Source: a virus. From it: a DNA stretch of 64,000 bases. The notes beneath the pieces were generated by a model that worked only from the letters and a program-made list of their open reading frames with translations, was not told the origin of the DNA and made no database searches. The number at the start of each line of letters is the position of its first letter. Within the stretch, counting starts at the first letter, position 1. The translations under genes and the position numbers were made by a program. Where the stretch lies: IMG/VR virus record IMGVR_UViG_3300027974_001778, positions 1 through 64,000 of that record. The stretch is one strand, 5' to 3'. Of this stretch, positions 15,240 through 23,066 are shown piece after piece.

Positions 15240-17111
15240 TTATTGATTTCCTACCCTTGGAATATAATTACTTTTAAATGGTCCGTTTGGTGTGCTAACA
15301 TTGATAATATATTCTTTTGTTTCCGTACTATTCCATTTTTCAACCAACATTTTTGTAATCTCTTCTTTTTGAGATGAACTTAAATTTTCAGCACCTCCTT
15401 TAAAATCAACCGTTATGTTGAATGACCCTCCAACTTTAACCTCAGAAGAACTTTTACTTCCAAATGGCCCACCGTTACTACTAACAACATCTCTAACTTT
15501 AGATGAAGCGTTGGTTCCTTCAATTAAACTTGAAATTGGTCTGTTTCCATCACCAGTGTTTCTAGTTGTTTGAGTTTTAGTTTCACCTAACATTTGGTCG
15601 ATAAAACTTCTGGCGTTTATATCAATTGCATTTTTATCACCTAACTGTGAACGTGTTTCTTGTAATGTTTTTATAATATTTGCTTGAGCATCCTTACTTA
15701 AACCCTGTAATTGAACTCCAGCTTTAGTTAAATAATTTGATAACGCGTCTGTTGTTGAAACGTCTTTATTTGCAATATCTTTAAATAATGATTTTACGTC
15801 GTCAAAAGAATCGGTAAGTGTATCTCTAACTTTTTGTGGAGAACTAAAGTTTTTAGATAATGCTCCCGTTAAACTTGAAGATAATTTTCTAATAGCTTCT
15901 GAACCAGTTAAGACATCTTTTTGTGTTACCGCTCCCCCTAAAACTGCAGACTTAATTGCCGAAACATTACCAGCAATATCCGCGCTAATAGTCATTTGAG
16001 ATTTTGCAATCTCTTCCATTGTTTTAGGACCTTCTTTTTGTTCTTTAATTAACTTATCAAATTCGTCTTGAGTAAGTTCAGAAAGTTTTCTTGTTTCTAA
16101 TTCTCCTTTTTCATTTGTAAGTTTAACTTCATACTGTCCACCTTCACCCATTTTAGCAATGTTTGCCAAATATTGTTTGTCTTCTTCACTTCCAAGTTTA
16201 AGTCCTGCAGCGTTAATAGATGAAAGTCTTTGGTCTAATTCAGCCGCGGCTAGTCCCATTTTACTCATCTCTTTAGCACTAACACCAGTTTGTTGCTCCA
16301 TCTCTCTAAGAGTTAACACACCTTGTGGGTTAATCTTGAAAGTTTTTGTTTTTTCGTCAAAATAGGTAAATTGTTTTGCAACATCTGCCAAACTATTTTG
16401 AAGCCCTGATGGGTCATTGATAGATTGGTTCATTAATTGGAATGGGTCTGCAAGAGCTCCTGCACTAACGCCTAATCTTTGAAAAGCCGCGGCTACTTCA
16501 ATAGCACCTTCAGGATTTAATACTTTATCCGCAAGTCTAAACGTTTCCCCCATATCAAACCTCAACATTGAAGCTTGAGCCGCCATTTTGGTTAAACCTT
16601 GAACCCCTCCCTCAAATTGGTAACGATTCATTTGTTCCATGTTACTTCTAACGTCCGCCATCACTTGTTTGGTGTTTCCACCTATACTACGAACATAGTT
16701 AACTGAATCTTCTAATTGTTTACCAACTTGTTCAATTCCAACACCAACATTTAAAAATCCATCTGCAATTTCTTTAACACTTCCACCAATTACTTTAGTA
16801 CTGGCATATAACTTCTGAACATCTTCAGTATTTGCAACAACGTTTCTTCTTGAGGCTTCTGCAATTTGACCAATAGTTTCACCAACAGCACCTAAATCTC
16901 CACCTAATCTAACAACATTAGGAAGAGCATCTGTAAGAGCAACTTTAACTTCATTAATTCGTTCTCTACTCTGACCAAACGTATTATTAACTTCACGAGC
17001 AACCGAACCAACTCTTTCAAACGCGTCAACAAAATCGGCAGCATTTAAAGTTGCCGCATTTTTTATTTCATCTGCAATTTGTCCTGGGGTCTTTTGGGTT
17101 TCGTCTGCCAT
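15240..17111 (-). CDS. Tail tape measure protein
   Basis: Sets tail length and occupies the tube lumen until DNA ejection. The 623 residues are overwhelmingly helical, with long amphipathic and Ala/Val-rich stretches (about 15-330), many Gln/Asn residues, and a beta-like C-terminal end (FNITVDFKGGAENLS). The segment AAFQRLGVSAGALADPFQL is typical of phage tape measures. Length is close to T4 gp29 (590 aa). Its place directly after the gp26-type chaperone and its short partner ORF, and before the baseplate genes, matches the classical tail-gene order. It has its own TATTTATA motif 22 nt upstream and lies just after a terminator. Confidence 0.8.
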   Translation of the reverse strand: MADETQKTPGQIADEIKNAATLNAADFVDAFERVGSVAREVNNTFGQSRERINEVKVALTDALPNVVRLGGDLGAVGETIGQIAEASRRNVVANTEDVQKLYASTKVIGGSVKEIADGFLNVGVGIEQVGKQLEDSVNYVRSIGGNTKQVMADVRSNMEQMNRYQFEGGVQGLTKMAAQASMLRFDMGETFRLADKVLNPEGAIEVAAAFQRLGVSAGALADPFQLMNQSINDPSGLQNSLADVAKQFTYFDEKTKTFKINPQGVLTLREMEQQTGVSAKEMSKMGLAAAELDQRLSSINAAGLKLGSEEDKQYLANIAKMGEGGQYEVKLTNEKGELETRKLSELTQDEFDKLIKEQKEGPKTMEEIAKSQMTISADIAGNVSAIKSAVLGGAVTQKDVLTGSEAIRKLSSSLTGALSKNFSSPQKVRDTLTDSFDDVKSLFKDIANKDVSTTDALSNYLTKAGVQLQGLSKDAQANIIKTLQETRSQLGDKNAIDINARSFIDQMLGETKTQTTRNTGDGNRPISSLIEGTNASSKVRDVVSSNGGPFGSKSSSEVKVGGSFNITVDFKGGAENLSSSQKEEITKMLVEKWNSTETKEYIINVSTPNGPFKSNYIPRVGNQ

Positions 17112-17133
17112 AATTTTATTCTGTTAGATATTA

Positions 17134-17141
17134 TATAAATA
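17134..17141 (-). promoter_or_regulatory. TATTTATA late-promoter candidate for the tape measure
   Basis: Minus-strand TATTTATA 22 nt before ATG 17111 and immediately downstream of the 17145-17168 hairpin, so tape-measure transcription can restart after termination. Confidence 0.55.
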
Positions 17142-17144
17142 CAA

Positions 17145-17168
17145 AAGGACTGATTTTTCAGTCCTTTT
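17145..17168 (-). terminator. Rho-independent terminator after the tail-chaperone genes
   Basis: AAAGGACTGA and TCAGTCCTTT form a 10-bp perfect stem with a loop of four. On the minus strand the stem is followed by TG then TATTTATA, a short T-run only; the hairpin could also act on the plus strand, where TTTATTG follows. The TGA stop of the short +1-frame ORF lies inside the stem. Confidence 0.65.
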
Positions 17169-17337
17169 TATTGTCTTCAATCCATTTATCTAATAAATAC
17201 TTTCTCATAAAGAGTGGCATAATTAGAAAATCTTGATACGATATGTTTAATAGTGTCGATAAATAGTAATACTCATCGAGCTGACTTTTCCTATAATCAG
17301 AAGAAAGGACGAAAAAAGTCCACCCCAAAACCGACAT
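17158..17337 (-). CDS. Hidden 59-codon ORF in the +1 frame of the gp26-like gene; likely tail-chaperone partner or frameshift extension
   Basis: An ATG at 17337-17335 inside the gp26-like gene opens a 59-residue frame ending at TGA 17160-17158. Its C-terminal half (YYLSTLLNISYQDFLIMPLF, then MRKYLLDKWIEDNKKD) has the aromatic/Leu pattern and the MP-x3-R-x-hydrophobic signature I associate with the second tail-assembly chaperone encoded just before tape measures in many myophages. It overlaps the upstream gene by 41 nt. Alternatively it is read by +1 frameshifting at TTTTTTC (17317-17311): tRNA-Phe on UUU can slip to UUC, giving a fusion of about 293 residues. Which route is used cannot be decided from sequence; the coding character and position argue that it is real. 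Confidence 0.65.
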   Translation of the reverse strand: MSVLGWTFFVLSSDYRKSQLDEYYYLSTLLNISYQDFLIMPLFMRKYLLDKWIEDNKKD

Positions 17338-18040
17338 TAACTGTCAATCTATCTCCTGATGGGGTCATTACTACTCTTGTCATATCCAATCTTGGCTCAT
17401 TCTCACTCATAAAGTTTCTTATGAATTTTGAATCAGCAATTGGCATCTGCTCTATAAATTTGGCGATTTCGCCTTTATCGGTTGAACCGTTTGCTTCAAC
17501 AATTTCTTTTTGAAGTCTTAATGTAATCTTTGGGGCCACTCTACCTACAGGGTATGAATCAGCAATTCTTTGGTTTTCTAAAATTTCACCATAAGTCATT
17601 GGTTTTAACTTAACCGTTGTTTGTGATTTTGGTAAAGTTGTAATAAACGTACCATCTTCATTTGGTGTTTGTCCTTGTAAAATTGATAATTGTTCTAATG
17701 ATACAGTTGTCTTAAATGATTTTCTTGTTGTTGGGTCAGTTAATGTAACTTCCATTTCAGGACCAAACGCCGTGTTTCTTAAAAAGATTAAGATAGCTTC
17801 AACATCACCTTCTAACATCTCCTCAACTCGTAAGTCTGGTTCGTAAATTTTAGTTCTTAAAAGATTTGGTGTCATATCTTCACCACCAGCCATTAGTAAG
17901 TTTTCATCATTGGCAGTTAAATAACCGACTTTGACTGATTTCTTTTTGTTTTTGTAGAATATACCTTGAGATGGTAATGGCACCACGTCATGAGGAAGGG
18001 AGAAATTTGCCTGTCCGTATTCTTTTGATTGATTATCCAT
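17297..18040 (-). CDS. gp26-like baseplate hub/tail assembly protein
   Basis: A 247-residue member of the T4 gp26 type. Diagnostic features are the N-terminal LPSQGIFYKNKKKSVKVGY, the LTANDENLLMAG segment, the repeated acidic helix LRVEEMLEGDVEAILIFLRN, and the end VGFGVDFFRPFF. In T4 gp26 is needed for hub formation; in related phages the gene between tube and tape measure acts as a tail assembly chaperone. The final codons overlap a +1-frame ORF, as in classical chaperone frameshift pairs. Upstream lies an unusual leader: a TATTTATA motif, then a complete terminator hairpin, then the ATG. Confidence 0.7.
   Translation of the reverse strand: MDNQSKEYGQANFSLPHDVVPLPSQGIFYKNKKKSVKVGYLTANDENLLMAGGEDMTPNLLRTKIYEPDLRVEEMLEGDVEAILIFLRNTAFGPEMEVTLTDPTTRKSFKTTVSLEQLSILQGQTPNEDGTFITTLPKSQTTVKLKPMTYGEILENQRIADSYPVGRVAPKITLRLQKEIVEANGSTDKGEIAKFIEQMPIADSKFIRNFMSENEPRLDMTRVVMTPSGDRLTVNVGFGVDFFRPFF
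17311..17317 (-). other. Possible +1 slippery heptamer TTTTTTC
   Basis: In the gp26-like frame the codons are GAC TTT TTT CGT. A one-base forward slip moves tRNA-Phe from UUU to its cognate UUC and enters the frame that reads on to 17158 without a stop. The zero frame terminates at UGA four codons later. No strong downstream hairpin was seen apart from the terminator at the far end. Confidence 0.4.
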
Positions 18041-18047
18041 ATAAAAA

Positions 18048-18079
18048 ATTAACCGTAAAGTTTATGTGCTTTACGGTTA
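18048..18079 (-). terminator. Terminator or attenuator hairpin in the gp26-like leader
   Basis: The minus strand reads AACCGTAAAG, an 8-12 nt loop, CTTTACGGTT, then AATTTTTTAT. The 10-bp stem and T-run make it a good terminator for the tail-tube transcript. Because a TATTTATA motif lies 22 nt upstream of the stem, transcripts started there would have to pass the hairpin before reaching the gp26-like ATG at 18040. Confidence 0.75.
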
Positions 18080-18101
18080 AATATAATAGTTCTAAATTTT
18101 T

Positions 18102-18109
18102 TATAAATA
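18102..18109 (-). promoter_or_regulatory. TATTTATA late-promoter candidate upstream of the hairpin
   Basis: Minus-strand TATTTATA 3 nt after the tail-tube stop codon and 61 nt before the gp26-like ATG, with the 18048-18079 hairpin in between. Confidence 0.45.
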
Positions 18110-18112
18110 GTA

Positions 18113-18601
18113 TTAGTAAACTAACACACATCTATCCATTCTTAAAGTTGCTGCGATTGTCGCTAAAGCATCTGTATTGTAGGCCAATGCGTTGAAGTTA
18201 ACATCTGTCAAGAATGTTCCATAAAGAATCCATTTCTCAACAACAACTCCTGTTGGGTCCAACATCTCAAGGTCAATATCTTTCTTATAACCTGCAGCGT
18301 ATCCCATACGGCCTGTTACTGATTCCGCATGTAAACGTACCCACTCCATAAGAGCTTGTGACGCAGATGGGCCAATTGGGTCTCTAAAGACTACGTTAAT
18401 TGTTTGCCAGTTGAATCTACCTGCAACATAAGTTGAGGTGTTCAAAAACGGAATTTCCGTTGCTGCGATTGTGATATGCGGTCTAGATGCAGATTCTACA
18501 AACCACTCATTAATTCCTAAACTCGATGGAAACCTTAAAATGAATCGGTTTTGACGTTTCGGTTCATAAGGAATCGGCATTTTCATCAGTAAATCAGCCA
18601 T
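18113..18601 (-). CDS. gp19: Tail tube protein, gp19-like
   Basis: Forms the inner tube through which DNA passes. At 162 residues it matches T4 gp19 (163 aa). Diagnostic stretches are PKRQNRFILRFPSSLGINEW, SASRPHITIAATEIPFLNTS, FRDPIGPSASQALMEWVRLH, the GRMGYAAGYKKDIDLEMLDPTG loop region, and the closing LATIAATLRMDRCVLVY. All belong to the T4-type tube fold. It has a TATTTATC motif 31 nt upstream and a strong terminator downstream, so it can be transcribed as a single high-output unit, as expected for a protein needed in many copies. Confidence 0.93.
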   Translation of the reverse strand: MADLLMKMPIPYEPKRQNRFILRFPSSLGINEWFVESASRPHITIAATEIPFLNTSTYVAGRFNWQTINVVFRDPIGPSASQALMEWVRLHAESVTGRMGYAAGYKKDIDLEMLDPTGVVVEKWILYGTFLTDVNFNALAYNTDALATIAATLRMDRCVLVY

Positions 18602-18632
18602 ATTATTTAAATTTTGTTTCTATGTTTATAAC

Positions 18633-18640
18633 GATAAATA
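18633..18640 (-). promoter_or_regulatory. TATTTATC late-promoter candidate for the tail tube
   Basis: Minus-strand TATTTATC 31 nt before ATG 18601, in the 95-nt gap after the HAD-fold gene; the rest of the gap is AT-only tracts with no gene. Confidence 0.55.
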
Positions 18641-18696
18641 TATCCTGTTTCAAAAATTTTTCTATTTACTTAAATTTTTAAAAATTGTATTCTTAA

Positions 18697-19524
18697 CTAG
18701 ACTTCTTTTTTAATGCCTCCAGTTGTAGAATATGTTCTTACTATATTATCTGGTTTATCTTTAAAATGTTTTTTCATTACTTCTATATTCTTTGGGTCAT
18801 CGTCTGAAAAGCCTATAGATGGTTCTTTAGGAATAAAGTTATTATTAACATCATTCTTTAAAAAAGCCTTTTTGTTTAATACTGCAGCCATTCCTTTAAT
18901 ATAACTTACAAAATCATCCATTGCACGGACCTTCGCCTCTTCAGGATTTTGGGCTCCTTTTTCATCACCAAAAGAAACGGGGTGGTACTTATTAAGTTCT
19001 AAATATGACTTGATTAGTTCATCATCACTCATTTCATCCTCATCAGTAAACGACCTATATTTTTTAAGATTTTTAAGAAGTTCTTCTTTATTTATCCCAT
19101 TATAATCATTTATGATGTAGTTATAAACGGCTTGCTTTAAAGTATTTGGATTATGTCCTCTTGCAGTAATAATTGAAAATATTGAACCATTATTAATTGC
19201 TTCTCTAAAATCATCAAATGCTGGTCCTTCTTTGGCTCTCATTGAGTCGATTAAAAAATCTTTGTCTCCCTCAGTTCTAAAGTTTCTAAATGGGTCGTTA
19301 GCAAAACCAACAATTTTCTCACCTTTATATTCAAAAGGTTCCTTACCTAAATGGTGTCTATGTTCCGCAAAGTCATCAGTTGACATACCTACTTCATCAC
19401 CGTCTTCTGTTTTAACAATGATTTTTGTTGGCATGTGTACAATATTATCGTCCCAATCAAATGCATAATATTTCATGTCTGGTGAACCCTTATCCTTAAA
19501 CCCCTCTATTAATTTTTCTCTCAT
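18697..19524 (-). CDS. HAD-superfamily phosphohydrolase-like protein
   Basis: Motif I is FDWDDNIVHMPT (catalytic-type D23 and D25), motif II is the SIITARGHN strand-loop (Thr near residue 118), and motif IV is GFSDDDPKNIEVM near the C-terminus. These are the Asp, Thr and acidic positions of HAD phosphatases and nucleotidases. A Lys in PVSFGDEKGA could serve as motif III. The 275-residue length leaves room for a cap between motifs I and II. The substrate is unknown. It lies between sheath and tube genes, an odd place for an enzyme. A second Met (residue 17, just before YYAFDWDD) could be the true start. A G/C hairpin lies 9 nt upstream of the ATG. Confidence 0.7.
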   Translation of the reverse strand: MREKLIEGFKDKGSPDMKYYAFDWDDNIVHMPTKIIVKTEDGDEVGMSTDDFAEHRHHLGKEPFEYKGEKIVGFANDPFRNFRTEGDKDFLIDSMRAKEGPAFDDFREAINNGSIFSIITARGHNPNTLKQAVYNYIINDYNGINKEELLKNLKKYRSFTDEDEMSDDELIKSYLELNKYHPVSFGDEKGAQNPEEAKVRAMDDFVSYIKGMAAVLNKKAFLKNDVNNNFIPKEPSIGFSDDDPKNIEVMKKHFKDKPDNIVRTYSTTGGIKKEV

Positions 19525-19533
19525 TTGGCTAAA

Positions 19534-19553
19534 GGGGGGATTTAACTCCCCCC
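19534..19553. terminator. G/C hairpin between sheath and HAD genes
   Basis: GGGGGGA and TCCCCCC form a 7-bp stem with a six-base loop in an otherwise AT-rich genome. On the minus strand only TTTAG follows, so termination after the sheath gene would be partial; on the plus strand ATAATTTTTATT follows. It may instead stabilise the 3' end of abundant sheath mRNA. Confidence 0.5.
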
Positions 19554-19563
19554 ATAATTTTTA

Positions 19564-22500
19564 TTAGATATTTTCAAACGAAGCTCCTGTTGGAGTGATG
19601 AAGAATTCAATGTCGATGAATTCTAACGCCTTCGTAGGTTTTAAGTAGATTTTACCTGTTAAAGTGTTTCTATCTAAGTCTTCAGGTGTTGAAGAAACTG
19701 TTACACGGAAATCGTATAAACCTCTGTCTCTTCTGATTGAATCTAAAATAGGGTTAACACTATCCAAGAATTGTTGTCTAACGATTTGGTCGTTTTGTTC
19801 GAACAATAATCTTACCGCTACCGCTGAAATTAATTTACGAGCTTGTAATAACAATCTTCTTACGTTCAATCTGTTCAATGCTGAATCAGCTACTTGTAAT
19901 GTTTTGTTACCCCAAATTACTGTACCAACGTCTGCGAATGTTGCGATTGGGTTGATTCTACCTTGATAAAGAGTATCTCTATCTTCTTGAGTCAACTTAA
20001 CTCTCGCCTTGATTGAATTTACAAGACCTCTTGTGTAACCCGCTGATGCGAACCAAGGGAATGCAATGTTATCTGTCAATGCTAAGTTTCTTACAACCTC
20101 ACCTGTTGGAGGTAAGTAGATTTGTGTATTATTAACAGTATCTCTTACTAAAATCCATGGGTAGTAAGTTGCTGTATAGTTTGAGTCAATTCCTGTATTA
20201 TCTAAGTTGTCAACTGCCTCTTGTGGATAAATAACATCTAAAGAGTTAGTTCCGTCTGGAGTGTACATTAAGTAGTCAGGAGTTGTTGCGATATAAACAG
20301 AGTCAGCTCTTGCGTATTGAACCATTTGAATTGCTTCCTCAACAAGATTTGAGTTATTAACATAATCAATACTTGAAGTTGCAAATATGTTAATGTTTGT
20401 AGCTTCAGGGTTAGCGAATGTTAATATACCAAGTAAGTAAGCGTAGTAGTCGGTGTTTGCAAAATCTTGAGTATTGTTTTGTATAACAATTCTCTTGAAT
20501 AAACCGTCACCTGTTGCTGTTGGGTATCTTGTAGAAGACGAAGCTCCTGCTAAGTAACCTGTCGCTCCTAATTGGAATCTATCTTGGTTAGTTCTATATT
20601 CTCTATAAACATCCCATCCGTCAAATCCACCCGCAAAACATATTGTATATTTTCTTGAGTATATAAAGTAGTAAGGGTTTTCTTGAGTTTCAGGGTCAAA
20701 TCTGAAATCAGCGACTCCACACTCGAAAGCAGTTTCACCACTTGTTTGGAATGAGTTAGCTATTGTAACTACAGTCGCTCCTGAGTCCATGTGGAATCCT
20801 TTACTTAAGTAGTTCCAAGGTTCACCTGCTACAGGTAACGCTGAACTAACCCAGTTAGGAGGATTTTGTCTACCTTTAAATTGTAAGAATGCATCGTCAA
20901 TACCAAATTGAGAAGAGAAACCTAAGTAAGCTCTTCTAACAATATCACCTGCAGATTCAGTTGCGTTTGTTGTTGAACCAAATGGAGGGTTGAATACAAC
21001 CTCACCTGGATAATAATATTTAGTTTTGAATTTAGGTACTGGTGAAATGTTAGCCGTTGATTCATATTCTCTTTGAGTGTACCCGTAGAATCCACAAGGG
21101 ATTGCATCTATTGGAGCCTCATCAGCTAATTCAATCATTATATATCTTGAAATTAAAGCAAATTCACCGTTAGATGAACCAATTTTCTTAGCAACAAAGT
21201 TGTTTGAAGCTGGGTCCATATTACAATTTGTGAATTTCTCAATTACAACAGGATTAGCGTCTGTATCAAAGAAGTTTCTAACTAATACGTCAAATGTCAT
21301 ATTGTTAAATGATAAGTTTGCAATTGAAACTTTAACTTCTGTGTTAGCTGCGTCACCATCAGAAATTGAAATGAATTTAAATAATCTATAAACTTTATTA
21401 CCTCTTAACTCAGATACTAAGAACGGAGTTTCAGGTGATTGATATTTTTCAACTTTATAAGCGATTGATTGTGTATTTTCGCTTCTTGCATCTTCTAACG
21501 CAACTAACTCAGGATTAATACCTTTAATATAACCTTGGTTATATGCATAGTTTAAAGAACCTGGATAAATTTCTTCAACATATAATGGAACCTCATTTCT
21601 TGATTTTCCAAAATTATCAACACCTAACACTTTAGTTATAAACTTAGGAGACGCCGCAGATAATGAAGTTTCAAAAGAGAAAGTATCAGAATCTTTAGTA
21701 ATACCTGAAAGTAAGAATCCTTCATATGGTGAATTTGTAATACCTGAATATTGTCCTGTTGCAACTAAATTAACATCAGTTAATCCACTTACTTCGTATA
21801 TAGGACCGTGTTGACCAAGGTCTGCGTTGTTTGAATATAATGAAATACCTCTTGAACGTAAAGTTGCTACAACCATGTTGTTATATTCACTATAAGCAGT
21901 ACCTGAGAAGTTGAATACATCTCCTTCAATAGTTCCTGTATAAGTTGCTCCACCGTCAGTTGTTGTTAAAGACGTTACAGTATAATAGAATGAATAACCT
22001 GCGTAGTCGTTATTAATATTAGCGTCATTATCAAACGTTGCATAATACCAAGGGTCGTTTAAATCTGCACTTAAATCATTAGTATCAAGATTGTTTGAAC
22101 TTGACCCAAACACATTTAATTGTTTTGAGTATTGACTAACTAATCCCCAATAAGTTGTTGATGGTACCGCTCCGTAGAATGCAACAGTTGTTGCGGAATA
22201 CGATGGGTTATCGATTATAAATCCTAAATTAGAATTAAAATCATCTTGATATGTAGATGTACTACCATCAGATAATCTATATTGTATATTTAGGTTATTT
22301 TGAATGTCTGTAGGTAATCCACTTAACATAGTAACAGTACTACCCGAACTAGCTCCTGTAAATACAGAAGTAAATGCGGTTCCTCCTGTTGGAGGTATTA
22401 TACCTATAGTTAATGGGTCGACATTGGCAGTAACTCTAATACTCCAAGAAGGACCCGCGTCGTATCCCGACAAACCTAATACTCTTGTAACAAACAATTG

Positions 22501-22776
22501 GTTAGACTGTTGTAAGTATGACTTGGCAATGTATGCCGCTTCATATTTTGGGATTTGTGTGTTTACAAATTTTACTGGTTCCGTTCCGCCAAAATAAGCT
22601 TGGAACTCGTCGTAGTTAGTTATAAAAACAGGTTCGAATGCAGGGCCCTTTATTGTTTCCCCTACTAAACCTAAGGTAGTAACACCGACACTCTGTGCTA
22701 CGAACGAAAGGTCCGTTTCAGATGTGTATACTCCAGGTGATACAAAAACTTTTTGATTTGCTTGTGCTGTTGCCAT
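19564..22776 (-). CDS. gp18: Contractile tail sheath protein, gp18-like
   Basis: Forms the contractile outer tail. The N-terminus FVSPGVYTSETDLSF with VGVTTLGLVGETIKGPAFEP and FITNYDEFQAYFGG is the conserved sheath arm and first core strand. The C-terminal core (FADVGTVIWGNKTLQ, LNRLNVRRLLLQARKLI, FLDSVNPILDSIRRDRGLYDF, then LKPTKALEFIDIEFFIT) is equally typical. At 1070 residues it is far longer than T4 gp18 (659), with the excess in the surface-exposed middle (about 110-700). It has a TATTTATC motif 35 nt upstream and is followed by a G/C hairpin. Confidence 0.95.
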   Translation of the reverse strand: MATAQANQKVFVSPGVYTSETDLSFVAQSVGVTTLGLVGETIKGPAFEPVFITNYDEFQAYFGGTEPVKFVNTQIPKYEAAYIAKSYLQQSNQLFVTRVLGLSGYDAGPSWSIRVTANVDPLTIGIIPPTGGTAFTSVFTGASSGSTVTMLSGLPTDIQNNLNIQYRLSDGSTSTYQDDFNSNLGFIIDNPSYSATTVAFYGAVPSTTYWGLVSQYSKQLNVFGSSSNNLDTNDLSADLNDPWYYATFDNDANINNDYAGYSFYYTVTSLTTTDGGATYTGTIEGDVFNFSGTAYSEYNNMVVATLRSRGISLYSNNADLGQHGPIYEVSGLTDVNLVATGQYSGITNSPYEGFLLSGITKDSDTFSFETSLSAASPKFITKVLGVDNFGKSRNEVPLYVEEIYPGSLNYAYNQGYIKGINPELVALEDARSENTQSIAYKVEKYQSPETPFLVSELRGNKVYRLFKFISISDGDAANTEVKVSIANLSFNNMTFDVLVRNFFDTDANPVVIEKFTNCNMDPASNNFVAKKIGSSNGEFALISRYIMIELADEAPIDAIPCGFYGYTQREYESTANISPVPKFKTKYYYPGEVVFNPPFGSTTNATESAGDIVRRAYLGFSSQFGIDDAFLQFKGRQNPPNWVSSALPVAGEPWNYLSKGFHMDSGATVVTIANSFQTSGETAFECGVADFRFDPETQENPYYFIYSRKYTICFAGGFDGWDVYREYRTNQDRFQLGATGYLAGASSSTRYPTATGDGLFKRIVIQNNTQDFANTDYYAYLLGILTFANPEATNINIFATSSIDYVNNSNLVEEAIQMVQYARADSVYIATTPDYLMYTPDGTNSLDVIYPQEAVDNLDNTGIDSNYTATYYPWILVRDTVNNTQIYLPPTGEVVRNLALTDNIAFPWFASAGYTRGLVNSIKARVKLTQEDRDTLYQGRINPIATFADVGTVIWGNKTLQVADSALNRLNVRRLLLQARKLISAVAVRLLFEQNDQIVRQQFLDSVNPILDSIRRDRGLYDFRVTVSSTPEDLDRNTLTGKIYLKPTKALEFIDIEFFITPTGASFENI

Positions 22777-22811
22777 TATTTAATTTAATTCTATTGCAGA
22801 TTTATTTTAAT

Positions 22812-22819
22812 GATAAATA
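22812..22819 (-). promoter_or_regulatory. TATTTATC late-promoter candidate for the sheath gene
   Basis: Minus-strand TATTTATC 35 nt before ATG 22776. The plus-strand small regulator gene starts 80 nt away in the other direction. Confidence 0.55.
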
Positions 22820-22898
22820 TTCGTTACTACTACAAAAAACTTGACTTTTGAATATGTATTTGTAAACGGTATGAATAAATTCTGCCTTTTTTCTGCCT

Positions 22899-23066
22899 AT
22901 GAAAACTAAGAAGGAAATAAAGAACATTAAAATAGACCCTGAAGTACACGAGATATTAAAAAAGTACTGTGAGAATCGTGGAATGAAGATTTATAAATTT
23001 TTAGAAAATTTGATACTTGAGAAGTGTAAAGAAAAAAAAGATATCTACGGAGAAAAATTAAACTAA
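22899..23066 (+). CDS. Small ribbon-helix-helix (Arc/MetJ-type) DNA-binding protein
   Basis: A 55-codon frame on the strand opposite its neighbours. The product has the RHH layout: a basic strand (KEIKNIKIDP), first helix (EVHEILKKYCENRG), a turn, and second helix (KIYKFLENLILEKCKEK). Residues alternate as expected for an intertwined dimer with the strand in the major groove. Such proteins are usually repressors. It converges on the downstream minus-strand gene, overlapping its end by 9 nt. Upstream TTGACT (22841-22846) is a possible -35 box but no good -10 is seen at normal spacing. Start choice is the only ATG before the strand. Confidence 0.7.
   Translation: MKTKKEIKNIKIDPEVHEILKKYCENRGMKIYKFLENLILEKCKEKKDIYGEKLN

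Noticed and set aside
17191-17265. Two further TATTTATN copies on the minus strand
   Set aside because: They fall inside the 59-codon ORF, more than 80 nt from the tape-measure start, and each is explained by its codons, so they were not counted as promoters.
17253-17513. Plus-strand 86-codon frame opposite the gp26-like gene
   Set aside because: Shadow of the gp26-like gene and the +1-frame ORF; composition is not protein-like and it lacks an upstream signal.
18671-18690. AT-only palindrome AATTTTTAAAAATT before the tail tube gene
   Set aside because: Low complexity in AT-rich DNA; too weak to call a terminator or operator.
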